Assembly: GCA_003008705.1 (NCBI GenBank)
Contig: PDUO01000032.1
Location: 402,747-466,746 of the forward strand
Direction: 5' to 3'
DNA length: 64,000 bases
From: Pezicula radicicola
Lineage: Eukaryota; Ascomycota; Leotiomycetes; Helotiales; Dermateaceae
Part shown: one piece after another, positions 36,570 through 49,218 of the stretch
How the letters are laid out: each line of letters opens with the position of its first letter
How positions within the stretch are numbered: the stretch's first letter is position 1
Notes under the pieces: generated by a model
Told to the model about the DNA's origin: nothing
The model's input: the letters and a program-made list of their open reading frames with translations, nothing else
The model's database searches: none
Made by a program: the position numbers and the translations under genes

Positions 36570-38055
36570 GATCGCCATTTTTGGCGCGGCCGCTGCGGGC
36601 TGTAGAGAGTTGACATAGACGTAGTTGGTCTCCTCTCATGAATCCTCCTCACCTCCACACACCTCCTCACCTCCTCACCTCCTTATCTCCTTACTTTTAG
36701 GCACCCGGGAATCACAACCCTAAATGTGGCGGCGTGGCATGGACGCTGGTGGAGTTGTTCTCAATTGAAACCATGCTGAGACTTCTCCGGGAAACCAAAT
36801 TCCAAAACAATCTGGCGGCAGCATAAGTGCTAGTAGGGGACAACAGGACTTATGATGGTTGTTACCCAAGGGTGCCAACCCTCTACGGATTCGGCCTCCA
36901 CGTGGCAGAGGGTGGGCAACGGCACACACCGGCGAACAAATCCATCATCACGACATCGAACGAGATTCCAGATTCTGAGTACTTGTACTTCTGATTTGTT
37001 CAGTTGGTGTCGAATGGATTTGGTTGGTCTTATGCCTCTTCGACGATCATGTCCTCAATGCCGCGCCAGCAACCTTGCAATACGAAATCCCATCTTCATT
37101 TCAGCTATGGTTGCTTACTGTCACTCGAAAGTGCTCATATTGACTTCCGGACAATTTGAGAGTCTCTGTGACAGCAGCACTCTTCATCAGTGTCTCCCAG
37201 ACCGTTCTGTTCCTACACACGGCGCTTCATTCATTCCTTCCACAGTCCTCAAAAGTTGAAGGATAGGGCTTCAGAGGCTACTGCAATACTTAGCGCAGTG
37301 CAGACAATTATTGTAAACGAACCGAACTTACAATTCATCCAAAGAAGTTCATTCAAGTACACCCAAATCTGTGGATTTCTTCTGGAGTATTTGCGCTCTC
37401 CACTTTTGCGCTCTCGGCCTGAGTCCTGACCAACAACACTTAGACTACCGTTACGGGACAGTCATCACTTCACTACTCGCTTGATCACCAATAAAGATTG
37501 CCAGAGCCACCAGGTTTTTACATAGTTCTCTTCAACTTTGAACTTTCTCGGAATGCGATGTTGGGTCTCTTTTAAAGCGGATCTAGCAGAATTATGAGAC
37601 AACCCTTTCCAAGCCGAGTGTCCATCCGCTTTCACCCATTCAAGCCAAGCATTATTTCTACTAGCCTACCAAAATATGCTCTATGAGAAGAAGTTCTTCA
37701 AAAATATAGACTTCTATATACCCTCAACCTTATCATCCTCCCAAAAGGTGAGTTATTCATTTGAACTGTATATATACACGCATATGCTGACTTTGGTAAG
37801 TGAAACTTAAACCGACACGATGAGAAGTGGCACCGCAACAATATACCAAGCTTCTTCGTACTACAATATAGTATATTTTTATCTTACCCTACTATTTATC
37901 CCTGAATTAATCAAGAAGCCCAAAAGGTTCTCCTTACAAGAGGCATGATAAGATTTACAGCGGATTGGTATGTAGGGAGCCTACCTACATCGCATAAAAC
38001 CTACAAATTCCCAGGGCACTATGACAAGAGGAACTGCAGAATATGCATGTGTCTA
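36570..38055. other. Intergenic
   Basis: No supported gene. A CCTCCTCACCT-type repeat occurs at about 36645-36697. Short open frames at 36850-37430 show no family features. Confidence 0.5.
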
Positions 38056-38450
38056 CTACACCAAGAGAGTAGGATTTCGGACGAGCTCCGAAACCAACTC
38101 TAAATACTGCTCCGTTCCCGGAATGCTGTTGATTTCATCCTTGAAACGGTAGACTTGATACCCTTGGGCACGGATACGAAAGGCTTCCTGGTTTTGAATC
38201 ATTTGGGAGCCATCTTCAAAGGATCTGATGGCCGTCTGGCTGCCGACGTGAGACAACTAGAGGGGAGTCTTGAGGGGACTCTTCAACTGCTTTTCAAGAG
38301 ATACAAGCTCGCCTCTGACCAAGGATCCCTTTGACCACTCTTGAATTGGAAGCAAATCAGTACGGGAACGTACTGCTACAGTCTCTAAAATACTGCTCAG
38401 ATGAGCTCAATAAACCGAGTCTTTGCTTTTCCAAAAGTTACAAATTTACT
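38056..38450 (-). pseudogene. Coding relic, C-terminal fragment of an unknown protein
   Basis: On the minus strand, one frame reads WSKGSLVRGELVSLEKQLKS, then a TAG, then LSHVGSQTAIRSFEDGSQMI, FRIRAQGYQVYRFKDEI and IPGTEQYLELVSELVRNP, ending at TAG 38058-38056. Upstream stops appear near 38400. The TAG is one step from CAG (Gln). Amino-acid composition and the amphipathic C-terminus look protein-like, but the family is not recognised and no start was found. Confidence 0.4.
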
Positions 38451-39715
38451 GGACGGGTTTCGCTTATCTTTTCCAATATTTTAACAGACTTTCAACCGCG
38501 CGTAGATCATACTCCCACAAAGCCATAGAACCCTCTTATATCTCTATTAGGTCCTAAAGAGAATGAGGATGCCGAGGAAAGACAACGACTTGAGATGCAT
38601 GCCAAAGCAAAATTTACAATATGGTTCAAGTCCTAGTGTATCATTTTTCTATGCATTATCACACCATGACTCTTCCAAACTATTTCTACTCTCCCTTCTC
38701 CAACACTTGTGTCTTCTGCGCCTCCGCACAACCCAATCTCATCATACAGAATCGGCATGAAACACAAAGACATGAAGTAAATCTCGATCCAACATATTTC
38801 AATTTCCTTTTCACTGCGTACCTGGACGGGCGACCATTGACGTAATGCTGGCGCGTCAGTCAGCGAGAATAAGAAGGAAGGCATACAATAACTTGACGCA
38901 GACGGCCAATCCAAGCTTCACAGAGAATCCTTCGGCGAAAGACAAGTTCGTCTAGACACAATCGTCATATTGAATAGAAATCATTGACTAATTCGGTGAA
39001 GCTATCATCTCAATCGGATGATCCGATCAGTGGGCCGGCACAACTTCGAAGGATAGACCAGGAGCTGGCTCAGCTGAATAGCCGAACGATAATAAATCAA
39101 GCTACGCGTCACAATTATCTGATTTGGTACCACTGTGCAGGGAAAATTGATCGATACATTCATTGCTTATGTGTCGAGCATGTCAGGTCAATCAGCCTGA
39201 AACTCTTAGATTGGATCACCTATGCATTAAGTCTTACCTTGTAAAGATTCATGTACACTGTACAATCTTGAGGATACTAAGTGCTCGGTCTAATACGAAT
39301 ACTCCTACTGCATAAATTTTCGAGCTCCATACCAGATATCCAATGTTCAGTGGCTCTCAACTGGTATAGATTGAGAATAATAGCTCCGGTGACAACTGAA
39401 AATCTCCATGATCAGTTCTACAAAACGAGCAAAATTGTATCGATTTACCACTAACACGGCCATTGCTTCGAACAAGTTATGACATGGAATAGGTTATAGT
39501 TGACGGTATTAGTGGGAGCTAAAAGTCTGCCATTAGGGTAGTAAAATCGTGAGGGGGAGTGAGAGGGTGAGAATGAGAGACTTTGCAAGGGAAAGGCCTG
39601 TGGCCCATCTTCATCGGCGGCAAATGCTGTGTATAATTGCAAGTGGATCTATGTCAAACAAAACATCTGTTAAATAGCAATAATTCCGTGGCTATGTTTG
39701 CCTTTTTGAGCTTGC
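38451..39715. other. Intergenic
   Basis: A/T-rich sequence with no supported gene or repeat. Confidence 0.5.
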
Positions 39716-41383
39716 TTAGCTATTCCTATAGCCCTTAGCGCTGCTGATGAATCTATAAATAAAGATGACGAATCGATGAAATGGAATCCGTAATCTAGTC
39801 TCCGTCTTTTGCCATAAGCCTTCCTTGGGCTCTCTTTGCTCGTTCCAGTGCTCACAGAATGGCACCAAATGTTGGTCCCCAGAACCATTTAAGAACATCT
39901 TATAAAGTTGGTCCCAGTCTATGAATGTATCTAGGTATGGCAAGCTACTTTGATTATCAGCGCAGGGCCAACATCGGAATGCTGCCAAGAGCTCCCTGTG
40001 CAAAAACCATGAATCAGGTCTGTTTTGATAATCATGATAAGGTGAGGTCTGACAACCATGATCATGTAGTGATATACTCCCCTTCAAATCGATAACAGAT
40101 ATTGGCCAGACATCCTCAGACACACGTGTTGAAGGAGTTGCATGCCTGATGGGGCGACGTGCCATACCTGCAAGTAAGCAGCATGCTTGCCTATTCAGCT
40201 GCACATCGTCTGCCGACAATCCTTGGAAGTCCCTGCATTCTTCTTTCTCTAAATCTAGACTATTATTGCTTCCAACCTCATCTGGTATGTTTTTCTCTTG
40301 GTATTTACTGATTTCTTTCACCCTAAACCAGTAATTTGACAATCGGAAAAACCACAATGAGAAAAACGCCCAAGTAGATTCAAAACGTTTCATCTCGGCC
40401 TCTTGTTCCATTAAGGCTGGTATGATTTTGATTGATGATTGCTTTAATCTTTCGAGGTCATAGTGTTTATCAAGATCAAAGCAGTATTTGAAAATAGGAT
40501 TTTTCCTTGTCAAGCCGTTTTCGATTGCTGATGAATTCTTGATGTGGTTCTCAACAGCAAGATACTCCAGGTTTAAATTTACAATCGCCCGGTTTCGTAG
40601 CACTCCTTTAGAAAGACGCAAAGTCTGTCTCGCGTAGTCTTTCAGAGCTTTTATTCGAATAATAAGGAGCAGGTCGAGTAACAAATCGTGACCAAAGGCG
40701 ACCAGGTACGCATTGTCATAGATATTCAGGACTGTCGGTTCATCTTTATTCTTTCTTATACATTCGGTACATCGGGTTTGTCTCTTATACACAAACGTGA
40801 TGTCCTTCTCGATGCGATCGATGACGCAGGATCGCATCCAAACAGCACTTCTGATGTCTTTCTCGAGCCGTCGGTATTCTTGATCAAGTTCCTGGCTTTT
40901 GACAAACCGCGTGCCACACTTCCTTGGGTCTATGCGGGTCAAGGCGAAGGCTTTCTCCTCCAATTGCAGGATCCGTCCTCTCAGAACCCGACAAGGATGT
41001 AAAGAATGTAATATTTTCCATCTATTACATACATACCTAAGTGGCGATATGAAACCCAAACAAAGGATAAAAATTGCCGGAATTGCGAATTTTATCGAAA
41101 ACCCAACTTTGCACGATAATACCACGCAAAGGACAAGTACTATGACTACTATGATTTTCCAGATCGTACAAAGTTTTTGAAATACCAAGTCATTTATTCC
41201 TAGTCGAGGGAAAGCCCTCCAGTATTGCTCCGTTAGCTTGTTGTAATTGATATCGACTTGCTCAGGGTTCGGAGAATACAATGTTCGGAATTTCGCCTAG
41301 AAATAAAACCACATCAGTCAAATAACGTTAATAATATAAATCTACGTACTGACCTCTTCGAAATTTAGAAGCCAAAAATGCAT
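39716..41383 (-). CDS. Orphan membrane protein with two N-terminal TM helices
   Basis: A short first exon (41383-41354, ten codons from ATG) is joined to a long exon (41296-39716). The intron 41353-41297 has a GTCAGT donor and a CTAG acceptor, giving about 537 residues. Two adjacent helices (KIIVVIVLVLCVVLSCKVGF and FAIPAIFILCLGFI) are followed by a charged, helical cytosolic-type region with LxxLxxxI patterns and a CxxC pair (RCTEC). The C-terminal third is Trp/His-rich (SWFLHRELLAAFRCW, TFIDWDQLYKMF). No enzymatic motif is seen and the family is not recognised. Such lineage-restricted membrane proteins are common in fungal accessory regions. Confidence 0.65.
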
Positions 41384-42861
41384 GACTGAAATGTTTTACC
41401 TGGTCCTATGGGCCAGAGTATTCGAGATTGAATATTGGAAGGGTTTTCAAAAATCAATACTGATTTAAATAACCGTGGGAATCCGATTTCGTAGGTGGGT
41501 ACTAGTTGTGAGATGTCGAAGAGTCGCTTAGTGATGCTTTGAAGTATGCTGCTCCTATATATTGTAAGGAATGCTTCTTTTGAGATCGTGGGAATGACGG
41601 TTTTGATAATGAGTAGAATTCTTTTTTGAATTCGTGAAACTTTTGTGTGTGGAAGGAAATACTTGCTAATAATAAGCTTCTATGCTAATTTGCACTGTTT
41701 TAGTTGCTAAGATGGCACTGTTCTGAAAATAGTTTAGACAGGGACAAAACTAGGCAAATGATGAACTTAATGACGAATGAGAGAGTTTTCCTACGTAGAG
41801 TTTACTTCGGAAACAATGAATGCGCACAAAGGCTCGTAGGTGATATTTTTGCTATATTCTTAGGCTAGAGAATCTCAAAGGTTGCAATTAAACACTAAAT
41901 CTTTAAGAGCAGAAGTGCTCTATAATTTATTGTAAATGGAATTTGAACTACCTCATGACAGTCACTTACTATTAATCTTTCAATTTACGGTAGTTAGGTA
42001 TGGAATTTGATATTAGAGCTTTGTATCCCTTGTAGCTAGTAGAATCAAGAAATAGCTTAAAATCTTTTTTAAGATAAATACAAGTAGGAAAAGGTACCTT
42101 CAAAAAGGTGCATAGGGTTACTGTAAAGAGCAGTATTTATCAAAACCAGACAAAAATGAGTTTTGTAGCCATAGCTCTCCTTCAACCATAAGACTTTTCA
42201 TCAGAAGCTAGTCTGCTTCCTGGCCTCTCGAAATGCTTCTTAGGTTAGTACGATGATAGCACTCATTAATGCTCGACAATTGCGGCTGATGGTATCGACA
42301 CTAATACAATGTGCAATTGTAACAAAATGTGACCGGAGGAAATTATTGAGAACTATGACTGGTATGGCAAAAAGTGTAACACGATAGCCGAGCTAGTAGC
42401 AATGATGTCTACGATTATCCCCCACTTTACTCACAAGGGGTTATAATGATAATCAAATTTAGTTAGGGAGTATTTTAGGTATTTGGCGTAATATTTAAGC
42501 GAGCATGTTTCAAGAATCTCATTTTTCCTTAATCATTACAATGGAAATGAAACGTGTTTTCAATTGCGGTGTATGACTTTGGTTGCACTCCGGTTCTTAA
42601 TTCAGACGAGGACGTTAGTTCATGGAGGCTCATTCTGTTTCTGTATAGAGCTGCATATACGGCATAAGTTGCTTCAAGCTTATTGGAGACGAGTTTTAAC
42701 CGGACGACTGCTTTTGGATATTGCATAGCGAGGCATTATTTCGGCAACATATTCAGGAATTAAGCGACTCATGAACTTATCGGCATAGATCCACAAACGG
42801 GCCTTTCAACACATGATTTTGTCAGCGGATATACGGATATACAATTCTTTGTCGGTACCTG
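41384..42861. other. Intergenic
   Basis: A/T-rich with no gene found. Open frames near 42530-42726 lack any family feature. Confidence 0.5.
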
Positions 42862-42872
42862 TATATAAATAC
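42862..42872 (+). promoter_or_regulatory. TATA-like element of the second NmrA-like gene
   Basis: TATATAAATAC lies about 85 bp upstream of the ATG at 42955, at a plausible promoter spacing. Confidence 0.4.
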
Positions 42873-42954
42873 AAATACCTGTGGCAACCAATATTCGTGG
42901 TGCACACGATCTATATTCCGCGTCTTGCACACTACCCTCCAATAATACCTTAGC

Positions 42955-43985
42955 ATGTCAGATCAATTACAAAACATCGCGGTGGTGGGAGTAAGCACAC
43001 TCTTACGAGCACACACAACTAGAGAGAATTGCTAACTCCCAACATGGCGCGGGGAACCTAGGTGTATTCATCGTCCAGTCTCTACTCGCAGCCAATTTTA
43101 CGGTAACAGTCATAAGTCGCGAGGCCTCCTCTAAAACCTTCCCGTCCAACGTCGCGGTGAAAAGGGTAGATTTTCAATCACAGCCTTCTCTCACTGCGGC
43201 GTTGCAAGGACAGGATGTGCTGGTGTCGGCTATTGGAACTATGGCCACAGGCGAGCAGAAAACGCTCGTTGCCGCTGTGATCGAGGCACGGGTCAAACGC
43301 TTTATACCATCTGAGTATGGATTGAATACTCGTACGGTGGGAAGCGAGACAAAGCTTGGAAAGATGCTAGGAAGCAAGATTAAGACGGTCGATTTGCTAA
43401 TAGAGCAGGCTGAGTTGAACCCGTGGTTCGGGTGGACAGCGCTAGGAAACAATTTGTTCTTTGACTGGGTAATCAACCACTAGCGTATGGTGATTCATTG
43501 ACGAAGACAAATAGTACTAATAGAGCACTTGGCAGTCCCTTAAAGCCGGCTTTCTCGGTGTTGACATCCCCAGCAAAACCGCAACCATCTTTGACTCGGG
43601 CAATGAACCTTGGAGTACTACGAACCTAGACCTGATTGGCCGTGCTATTGTGGCCATTCTACAGAGGCCTGCGGAGACGAAGAACAAGTACCTGATGATC
43701 TCGTCGTTCACAACTTCACAGAACGAGCTCCTAGCTGCTGTGGAGGAGGAGACTGGGGTCAAGTTTACTGTCACGAGACAGGCGGCTGCGCAGGCTGAGG
43801 TCGATGGCGATAGTCATTTGCATGAGGGCCAGGCGTACAAGGCGTTTTGGGACTTTGTACATCAGTACCAATTTGCGGATGGGGCTGGGCACGCGTTGGC
43901 GGAGACGGAGAGTGCGAATACGTTGCTAGGGTTAGAAGGGGGTGATTTGAAGAGTAGTGTCAAAAAGGTTGTTAGTTCGTTCTAA
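42955..43985 (+). CDS. NmrA-like/isoflavone-reductase-like protein, acceptor site altered
   Basis: An NAD(P)H-dependent reductase-like protein of the NmrA/PCBER group. Exon 1 is 42955-42990 (ending VVG), exon 2 is 43046-43468, exon 3 is 43536-43985. They would encode 302 residues, normal for the family, with the nucleotide-binding motif VVGGAGNLG spanning junction 1. Further motifs are VLVSAIGT, VKRFIPSEYG (the conserved FxPSEFG stretch), WTALGNNLFFDW and FLGVD. Intron 2 (43469-43535) is regular. Intron 1 has a good GTAAGC donor and CTAAC branch, but the position where AG is needed (43044-43045) reads AT. Either an atypical site is used or splicing is broken, so the gene may be a recent pseudogene. 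Confidence 0.72.
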
Positions 43986-45701
43986 GGGCCCAAAAGGGTA
44001 CATTTATGAGATATAAAACTGCATTTACTGCTGAGTTATTGCTGTAAGCGAGGTTTTCTGATATTCAAGTTCTTTTTAGTTTAGTACTTTGGCAAATTAA
44101 ATTTAAACACAATACGCTGGGTTTGACTTGTATATGGTTAGTTTTCTAAAATGAATGCTAATAAGCATGTATAAGTCAGGATTGAAGTTACAATTAAGTA
44201 TGTTCGCAGTCATTTTAAGTTTTTGTGGAGGACCTTAGCCGAGAAGAAAATGCTCGCTAACTAACCAAGATCTCTTCTAGGATTACTACATAATGATCTC
44301 TAACACAAGACACCTACATCTATAGAAGCTAAGAAATATTTAATGGAATGAAGTCACTGCTACGTAAATATATATAATAAGAAAATAGTTATATAGGATC
44401 ATGGGTAGTTTATTGGATTTAAGTAGTTTACTGGTGTACTAAAACGTAAAATACTATAACTTACCTTATGTTGAATAAGAAGGTTATTTAGGAGCAATAT
44501 GTGAGTGGCAAGTAGAGTTGTATTTTGTGTAGTGGAAAGGGAGCTACGAAATGGACCTAAGTATAAGGATGATCACATGACTATTCTGTATATTTAAACC
44601 TTACTATTACATAACTGAAGCTCCTGTTGTAAACTTCAAACTATAAAAACACGAACATAGCAACCGACTCTTTAGTTGGAAGTACTCCCCCTCTTATATA
44701 CCCTCTTTTCAATCAGCAGAAGAGGCGAAGATATGCCTAAGATATATTTGGTTACACCAAGGAAGGTTTGCGTTTCTGGCTTTCTACTAAAGGTTATAAG
44801 AAAGATATTGACAAATAGCGTCTATTAAGCATGTAGAAAAAAAAAAGGCTATATCAAAGTAGACACCAGGGAACCGAATATCCCATTTATTCGATTCGAG
44901 AAACTACATGTGATAGCTATTTACTATCAAGTGCCATTGCGATCGCAACAATTGACCACGCCTTGACCAAACTATAAAGTGCTCTCTTCAACCCAGATAT
45001 TCAAAAATAACAAAAGGAGCGAGTTATCCATACTTCGTAATGCTAAATGAAAATGGTAGAAAATGATTTTTGTGTCTGCTGAGAACCCTGTACCTTGTAT
45101 TTCATTATTGGAGCTCAACTTTACCCCTTCTCTACGAAGCATCACAAACATCAATGTAGATATTACGATGCGGTGAACAATTGGGTTGAAGAACATCGTT
45201 GGGAAGGATATCGAAAGTGGCTAGAAGACTTTAACGATTTGGTAGAATGAATGGTTTCTCAAATTGTATATAGAAACTACGCTTTAAATTGCTAAGAGCA
45301 GTCGAAATTTGCTATTGTCTCACCCAAAGTTCATATCGCTCAGTAGGTAGCTTAAGGTTATTCTAATATTTCACTTTTTATAAAAGAGGTCGATACGAAT
45401 GGTCCTTGGTTCTAGGGAGTACAAACCTACTTAATATATAGCTCTATTCAAAATAAATGTCTTACTAAGCAATTAACATGGTAGTGCACCCGTATTCTTA
45501 GGGAGCTTTAAGCAGACCTGCCTAATTGAGACGCTTGCAGACGTCAGCTTATGCCACCGAGTACAAATTAAATCGTACTTTCAATCGTCAAACTCCACCG
45601 CCTTTCCAATCTTACAGTTCAGTTTATTTCTCTTCGGCCAGCTCTCGCCTCTTTCACATCCAAATTGTGCCTCCCTCCTGTTCGACTTCGACAAGCAATC
45701 A
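43986..45701. other. Intergenic
   Basis: Strongly A/T-rich with no supported gene; a poly-A run lies at 44836. Confidence 0.5.
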
Positions 45702-46202
45702 ATGGCACCTACCTCCACCTTAGCCCATCCAGGGCAGAACAGAGCAGACCAGGAAGTTATCCTTGCTACGATACACAAATTCTTCGATGGCCTACGCACA
45801 AAATCCACAGATACCATGCTCTCCACTGTCCTCCCTAATAGCCACGCAACGCTCACCCGTCCACCTCTAGATGATTCCAAAACCTCGCCATCCCGAATCA
45901 TCCAAGATACCATGTCCGAGCTAATTGACCGTGTCACGAGTGTTGCGGAGATCATGGAAGAGAATATCGCGCTTGCAACCTGGCAGGATGGCGATGACGG
46001 TGATCGTTATGGAGGTCGGAGGACTGAAGTACGAGTTGATCATGATGTCGCAGTAGCGTGGACTCCATTTGAGGTGCGGAAGGAAGGGGAGGTTGTAAAT
46101 GTTGGGACTAATGTATTTAGTTTGGTGAGGACGGATGTGGGAGAGAAAACTGAAAAGTGGCTTATTTGTGGGATTGCTGATACGTCGAGAAAAGTCGCAT
46201 GA
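45702..46202 (+). CDS. NTF2-like (SnoaL/lumazine-binding-like) small protein
   Basis: A single-exon gene of 166 codons. The pattern IHKFFDGLRTKSTDTMLSTV followed by PNSHATLTRPP and, later, VAVAWTPFEVRKEGEVVN and FSLVRT...KWLICGIADTSR matches the helix-then-curved-sheet layout of NTF2-like proteins, many annotated as SnoaL-like or putative lumazine-binding. In that fold small ligands bind in the central cone. The enzyme activity, if any, is unknown. The ATG at 45702 is the natural start (atcaATGG). Confidence 0.65.
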   Translation: MAPTSTLAHPGQNRADQEVILATIHKFFDGLRTKSTDTMLSTVLPNSHATLTRPPLDDSKTSPSRIIQDTMSELIDRVTSVAEIMEENIALATWQDGDDGDRYGGRRTEVRVDHDVAVAWTPFEVRKEGEVVNVGTNVFSLVRTDVGEKTEKWLICGIADTSRKVA

Positions 46203-46781
46203 GGTTAGTTATTCTACAAACACATTCCAAGTCCTGGATACTGGATTCGCAGTTGTGAGTCTCGCTCACGTCAGATTATGCTATCTTACGATGTTGGGTT
46301 GGTGACATCGAGTACTTCTCTGTTGCGCTATTAGTGCGTGTCCTGTTACCGCCGGTTCAAGTTTCTGGAGCCATTGTATCACTAAGATTTAATGCGAATT
46401 ATGAGCGCATGTGAATCTATGTTTAAACTATTTAGTTTCCGCAGCGTAGATTACAAATACGCTCGAATACAAGAATGTGATCAGATATTTATTAGCTTGA
46501 CGGCGAGTAGTGAGGCACTTATTAGACAACAAAATGCTAGTGTCAAAGAGCACCAAGGCTGGGTCAAGGCTCAAATTCTGTCTTGTACAGCGCCAATGCA
46601 AGAGGAGGACGTATATGAACAGAAGTAACGTGGTGAAAAAATATATTGAAGTTATTAGCCAACACCTCCCATTTTGTATACATCCCCTTTATTAAACAAC
46701 TAAGCACTCCTGTCATCCTTATTAGCAAATGTTTCGCATAACCCCCTTTAACTTATTTTATTCCTCAGTTAACCCTACGAA
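46203..46781. other. Intergenic
   Basis: No supported gene; short open frames only. Confidence 0.45.
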
Positions 46782-46856
46782 GTCCCCCTATCCCTAAGCG
46801 ACATTAAGCGTTTTTATCGCCTAGTGATAGGGTTAGCGAAGGGGTTATAGGGGGAC
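46782..46856. repeat. Fold-back palindromic repeat
   Basis: Perfect 10-bp arms GTCCCCCTAT (46782-46791) and ATAGGGGGAC (46847-46856) flank inner partial palindromes (CCCTAAGCGAC, TAAGCG, CGCCTAGTGATAGGG). The flanks (ATAACCCCCT at 46739, GGGGTTAT at 46841) also pair imperfectly. TTAAGCGAC-type cores recur near 57738, 57787 and 59811. Confidence 0.55.
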
Positions 46857-47815
46857 ATAAGACATTTGCCGTTAAAAAGCGTTTTAGTACTACTTAAGGA
46901 TGCTAAGGGCGCAATGCCTTTTAGTCTTTCCAAGTAGATTGCTAAGTAAAAAGCCGACGAACTCCGTGGTTCCACTAAAGAATCATAGACAGAAGACTAG
47001 ACTGTTGTAACAGTTTCAGTTGAAAAGATGCTCGCATTATCAAAGGTTAACATTGATGATCAACGTGTTTGGCCAGGTGTTGGACGAGATGGTATCATCC
47101 ATTAACCCTACTCATTCTCCTGTGAAACTATCTCCTAGAATGCCCTTTCTTTAGAACCTTCGTTCGATGATCGCTTCATGTTCTCGTCCGTGGTCAAGAA
47201 GTTCTCTAGGACTTAAGCTATTTCTATGAACATAGTATATCCTTATATAGAGGCAGTTCTACTATAGTAACCCAAGCCCCTACAGTTGAAACTTAAAGGC
47301 TATTTATTTGGCTGCTTTATAGAGGTCAATATCAGGGGTCCGACCTCGCCTAAAAGCTCAGTCGTTTGGCAAGCTCAACAGTTCCTGGGAAGCAGGCTAA
47401 AAAACAACCCATACTGCAACACCGATTCTTTTAGGGCCCATTAAACACATTTATTGTGAATGCCTATGTTTATCAGCGTAACTGGGGAAATCTCTGAAGG
47501 TCACACAGTACAGCCTTGTTCAGCTGCGATACCTGACCTACACCAGTGCTAGTCCCAATTTGTGCGACATTTAGTTGAGCTGAGATGGTCCTTATTTACC
47601 CACTTTCTCTTGCCTGTAGAAGAGTATAAATCTCATACTGTGCAGTATTCGAATGTCTCGGTTTTGTTAAGTGTCTCTCCCATCCGTCTTCTCTCAATAA
47701 TACAAGGTGGAAAATACCTACTTTGGAGGGCTCTTATTATCAAGATGGAATGTTTATGGCCTTCAAGTTCATACTTGTCGCTTAGACACATTACATCATC
47801 AGTGTTAAGATTATA
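46857..47815. other. Intergenic
   Basis: No supported gene. Confidence 0.45.
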
Positions 47816-49218
47816 ATGCAAGGCTCCTTTCCAGGTCGTTGGGGGCTAAATCCCTTAGATCCTACAGCGGCTGAGAACAACACATCTACAATCACGCCAG
47901 AGAATGCTCAAAGTATTTCCTACCCTCTCCCCATTTCTAAGTTCAATCCCGATCCTGATAATCTCTTTTCTTGCGGAATAAATCTAATGGGAAACTTAAC
48001 GTACCCTTATCAACAGAATCTAGCAGAAGGCTTGTGTAGTCGCGAGTATTAGGAGTGCTATCTTTTCCCCACTAAGTTCTCTTGTGCGACGCTCTCAGTG
48101 TTGTGGAAGAAGAAAAAAGAAGTAGAAGAACGTCCTACCTTGAGTAACTATATGGCTAGCCGTACTCCCATAGCTGAAGACGACTCAACTTCTTCAGCTC
48201 GGCGATTGGTATCCAGTTCGATCACCCGAAAGACCGTCAACGTATCGCCTCGGCTACCTCACACCATGGAACCCTTGAGAAACGAAGTTCAAAGTCTCCA
48301 TGGCCAACGCTTAGCCAATATTCCCTTGCGGTCAGACACCCTAAGGTTGTAGACGGATACAATAACGATATAACGAGGAAAAATTAGTCAACTTCAAGAA
48401 GCATTGGTCACCTCTGTGCAGCTGCTCCAGGAAGGCGTGAATTCGAAGTATGGACCTAATTATCTAGAGTTAGGATTGTATTATGAGCCAAGCGACCAAA
48501 GTGATAATGTGAAAGGCGTCGATAATGACTTTATTAATACGCAGAAACTGTCTCTCGATAGAATGAAATACAGGCATGATCTCCTTCATAGCTATTTTGA
48601 ACAATGTTAGCTTCAATTTGTACCTGTAACATGCTCTGCGCTGATGTACTCAACGATATGGGCCTTATTTCTTCTCTCAATATGAACGAGTCCATGGTTA
48701 CGAACCATTTCAAGAACGCTCACTATATCCATCCTCATCAGGGTGCTTTCCCTTGCGATACAAGCTTCGCTGTGAGTTATGGGTCTTGTTGTTCGGGCAG
48801 GCCACAAGATACAGCTGCGAACATTGACCAGGATACCTTTGAGCGATACCCCGTCTTTGGTGATCGCATGCGGGAGTTGGTTACTTATATGGACTCACAG
48901 AAAGGTAGGTTGAGAGTATTATGGTATGATAGACGCGATTCTGGCGCTTGATACTCATTTTGGGCTGTTTGTACTCCCATGTCCCGCATGATAGGTTGGA
49001 AGTATATACTAATCATTTATAATCAATAGATCTTATGGATCGGCGGCGTTAGCCTTCTCCTTGCAGTTCTTTCCTTTGGTATCTCAATTCTTGAGACGAT
49101 TGAAGCTTTGCAGTCTTTGAACGGTCCAAGTTTTCTTCCGAATGGGTCGAAGATTTTATTAACAGTTAACGGCACAAATACTTCGGTCACTTGGAATGAG
49201 GGAGGGAATATAGGTTAA
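47816..49218 (+). pseudogene. Decaying membrane protein gene with a C-terminal TM
   Basis: Reading from ATG 47816, one frame is protein-like to about 48610, with stops at 48050 and 48350. The second is removed by a short intron (48346-48387) that gives DTLS+QLQEALVTSVQLLQ. After a frame change near 48600, FPCDTSFAVSYGSCCSGRPQ and RMRELVTYMDSQK lead into a fungal tail pattern, (D/R)RRDS-x-x-x-YSFWA. There a TGA at 48949-48951 stands where Trp is expected. An intron (48967-49029, GTTTGT donor) then joins the TM helix ILWIGGVSLLLAVLSFGISI, and the end is at TAA 49216-49218. The C-terminal layout recalls a family of fungal proteins ending in YMDxQKPR...WxxKRDSxxWYTFWAV; their function is unknown. 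Confidence 0.5.

Noticed and set aside
36852..37429. Open frames downstream of the four-TM gene
   Set aside because: They overlap in two registers, and neither shows a start context, domain or intron that supports coding.
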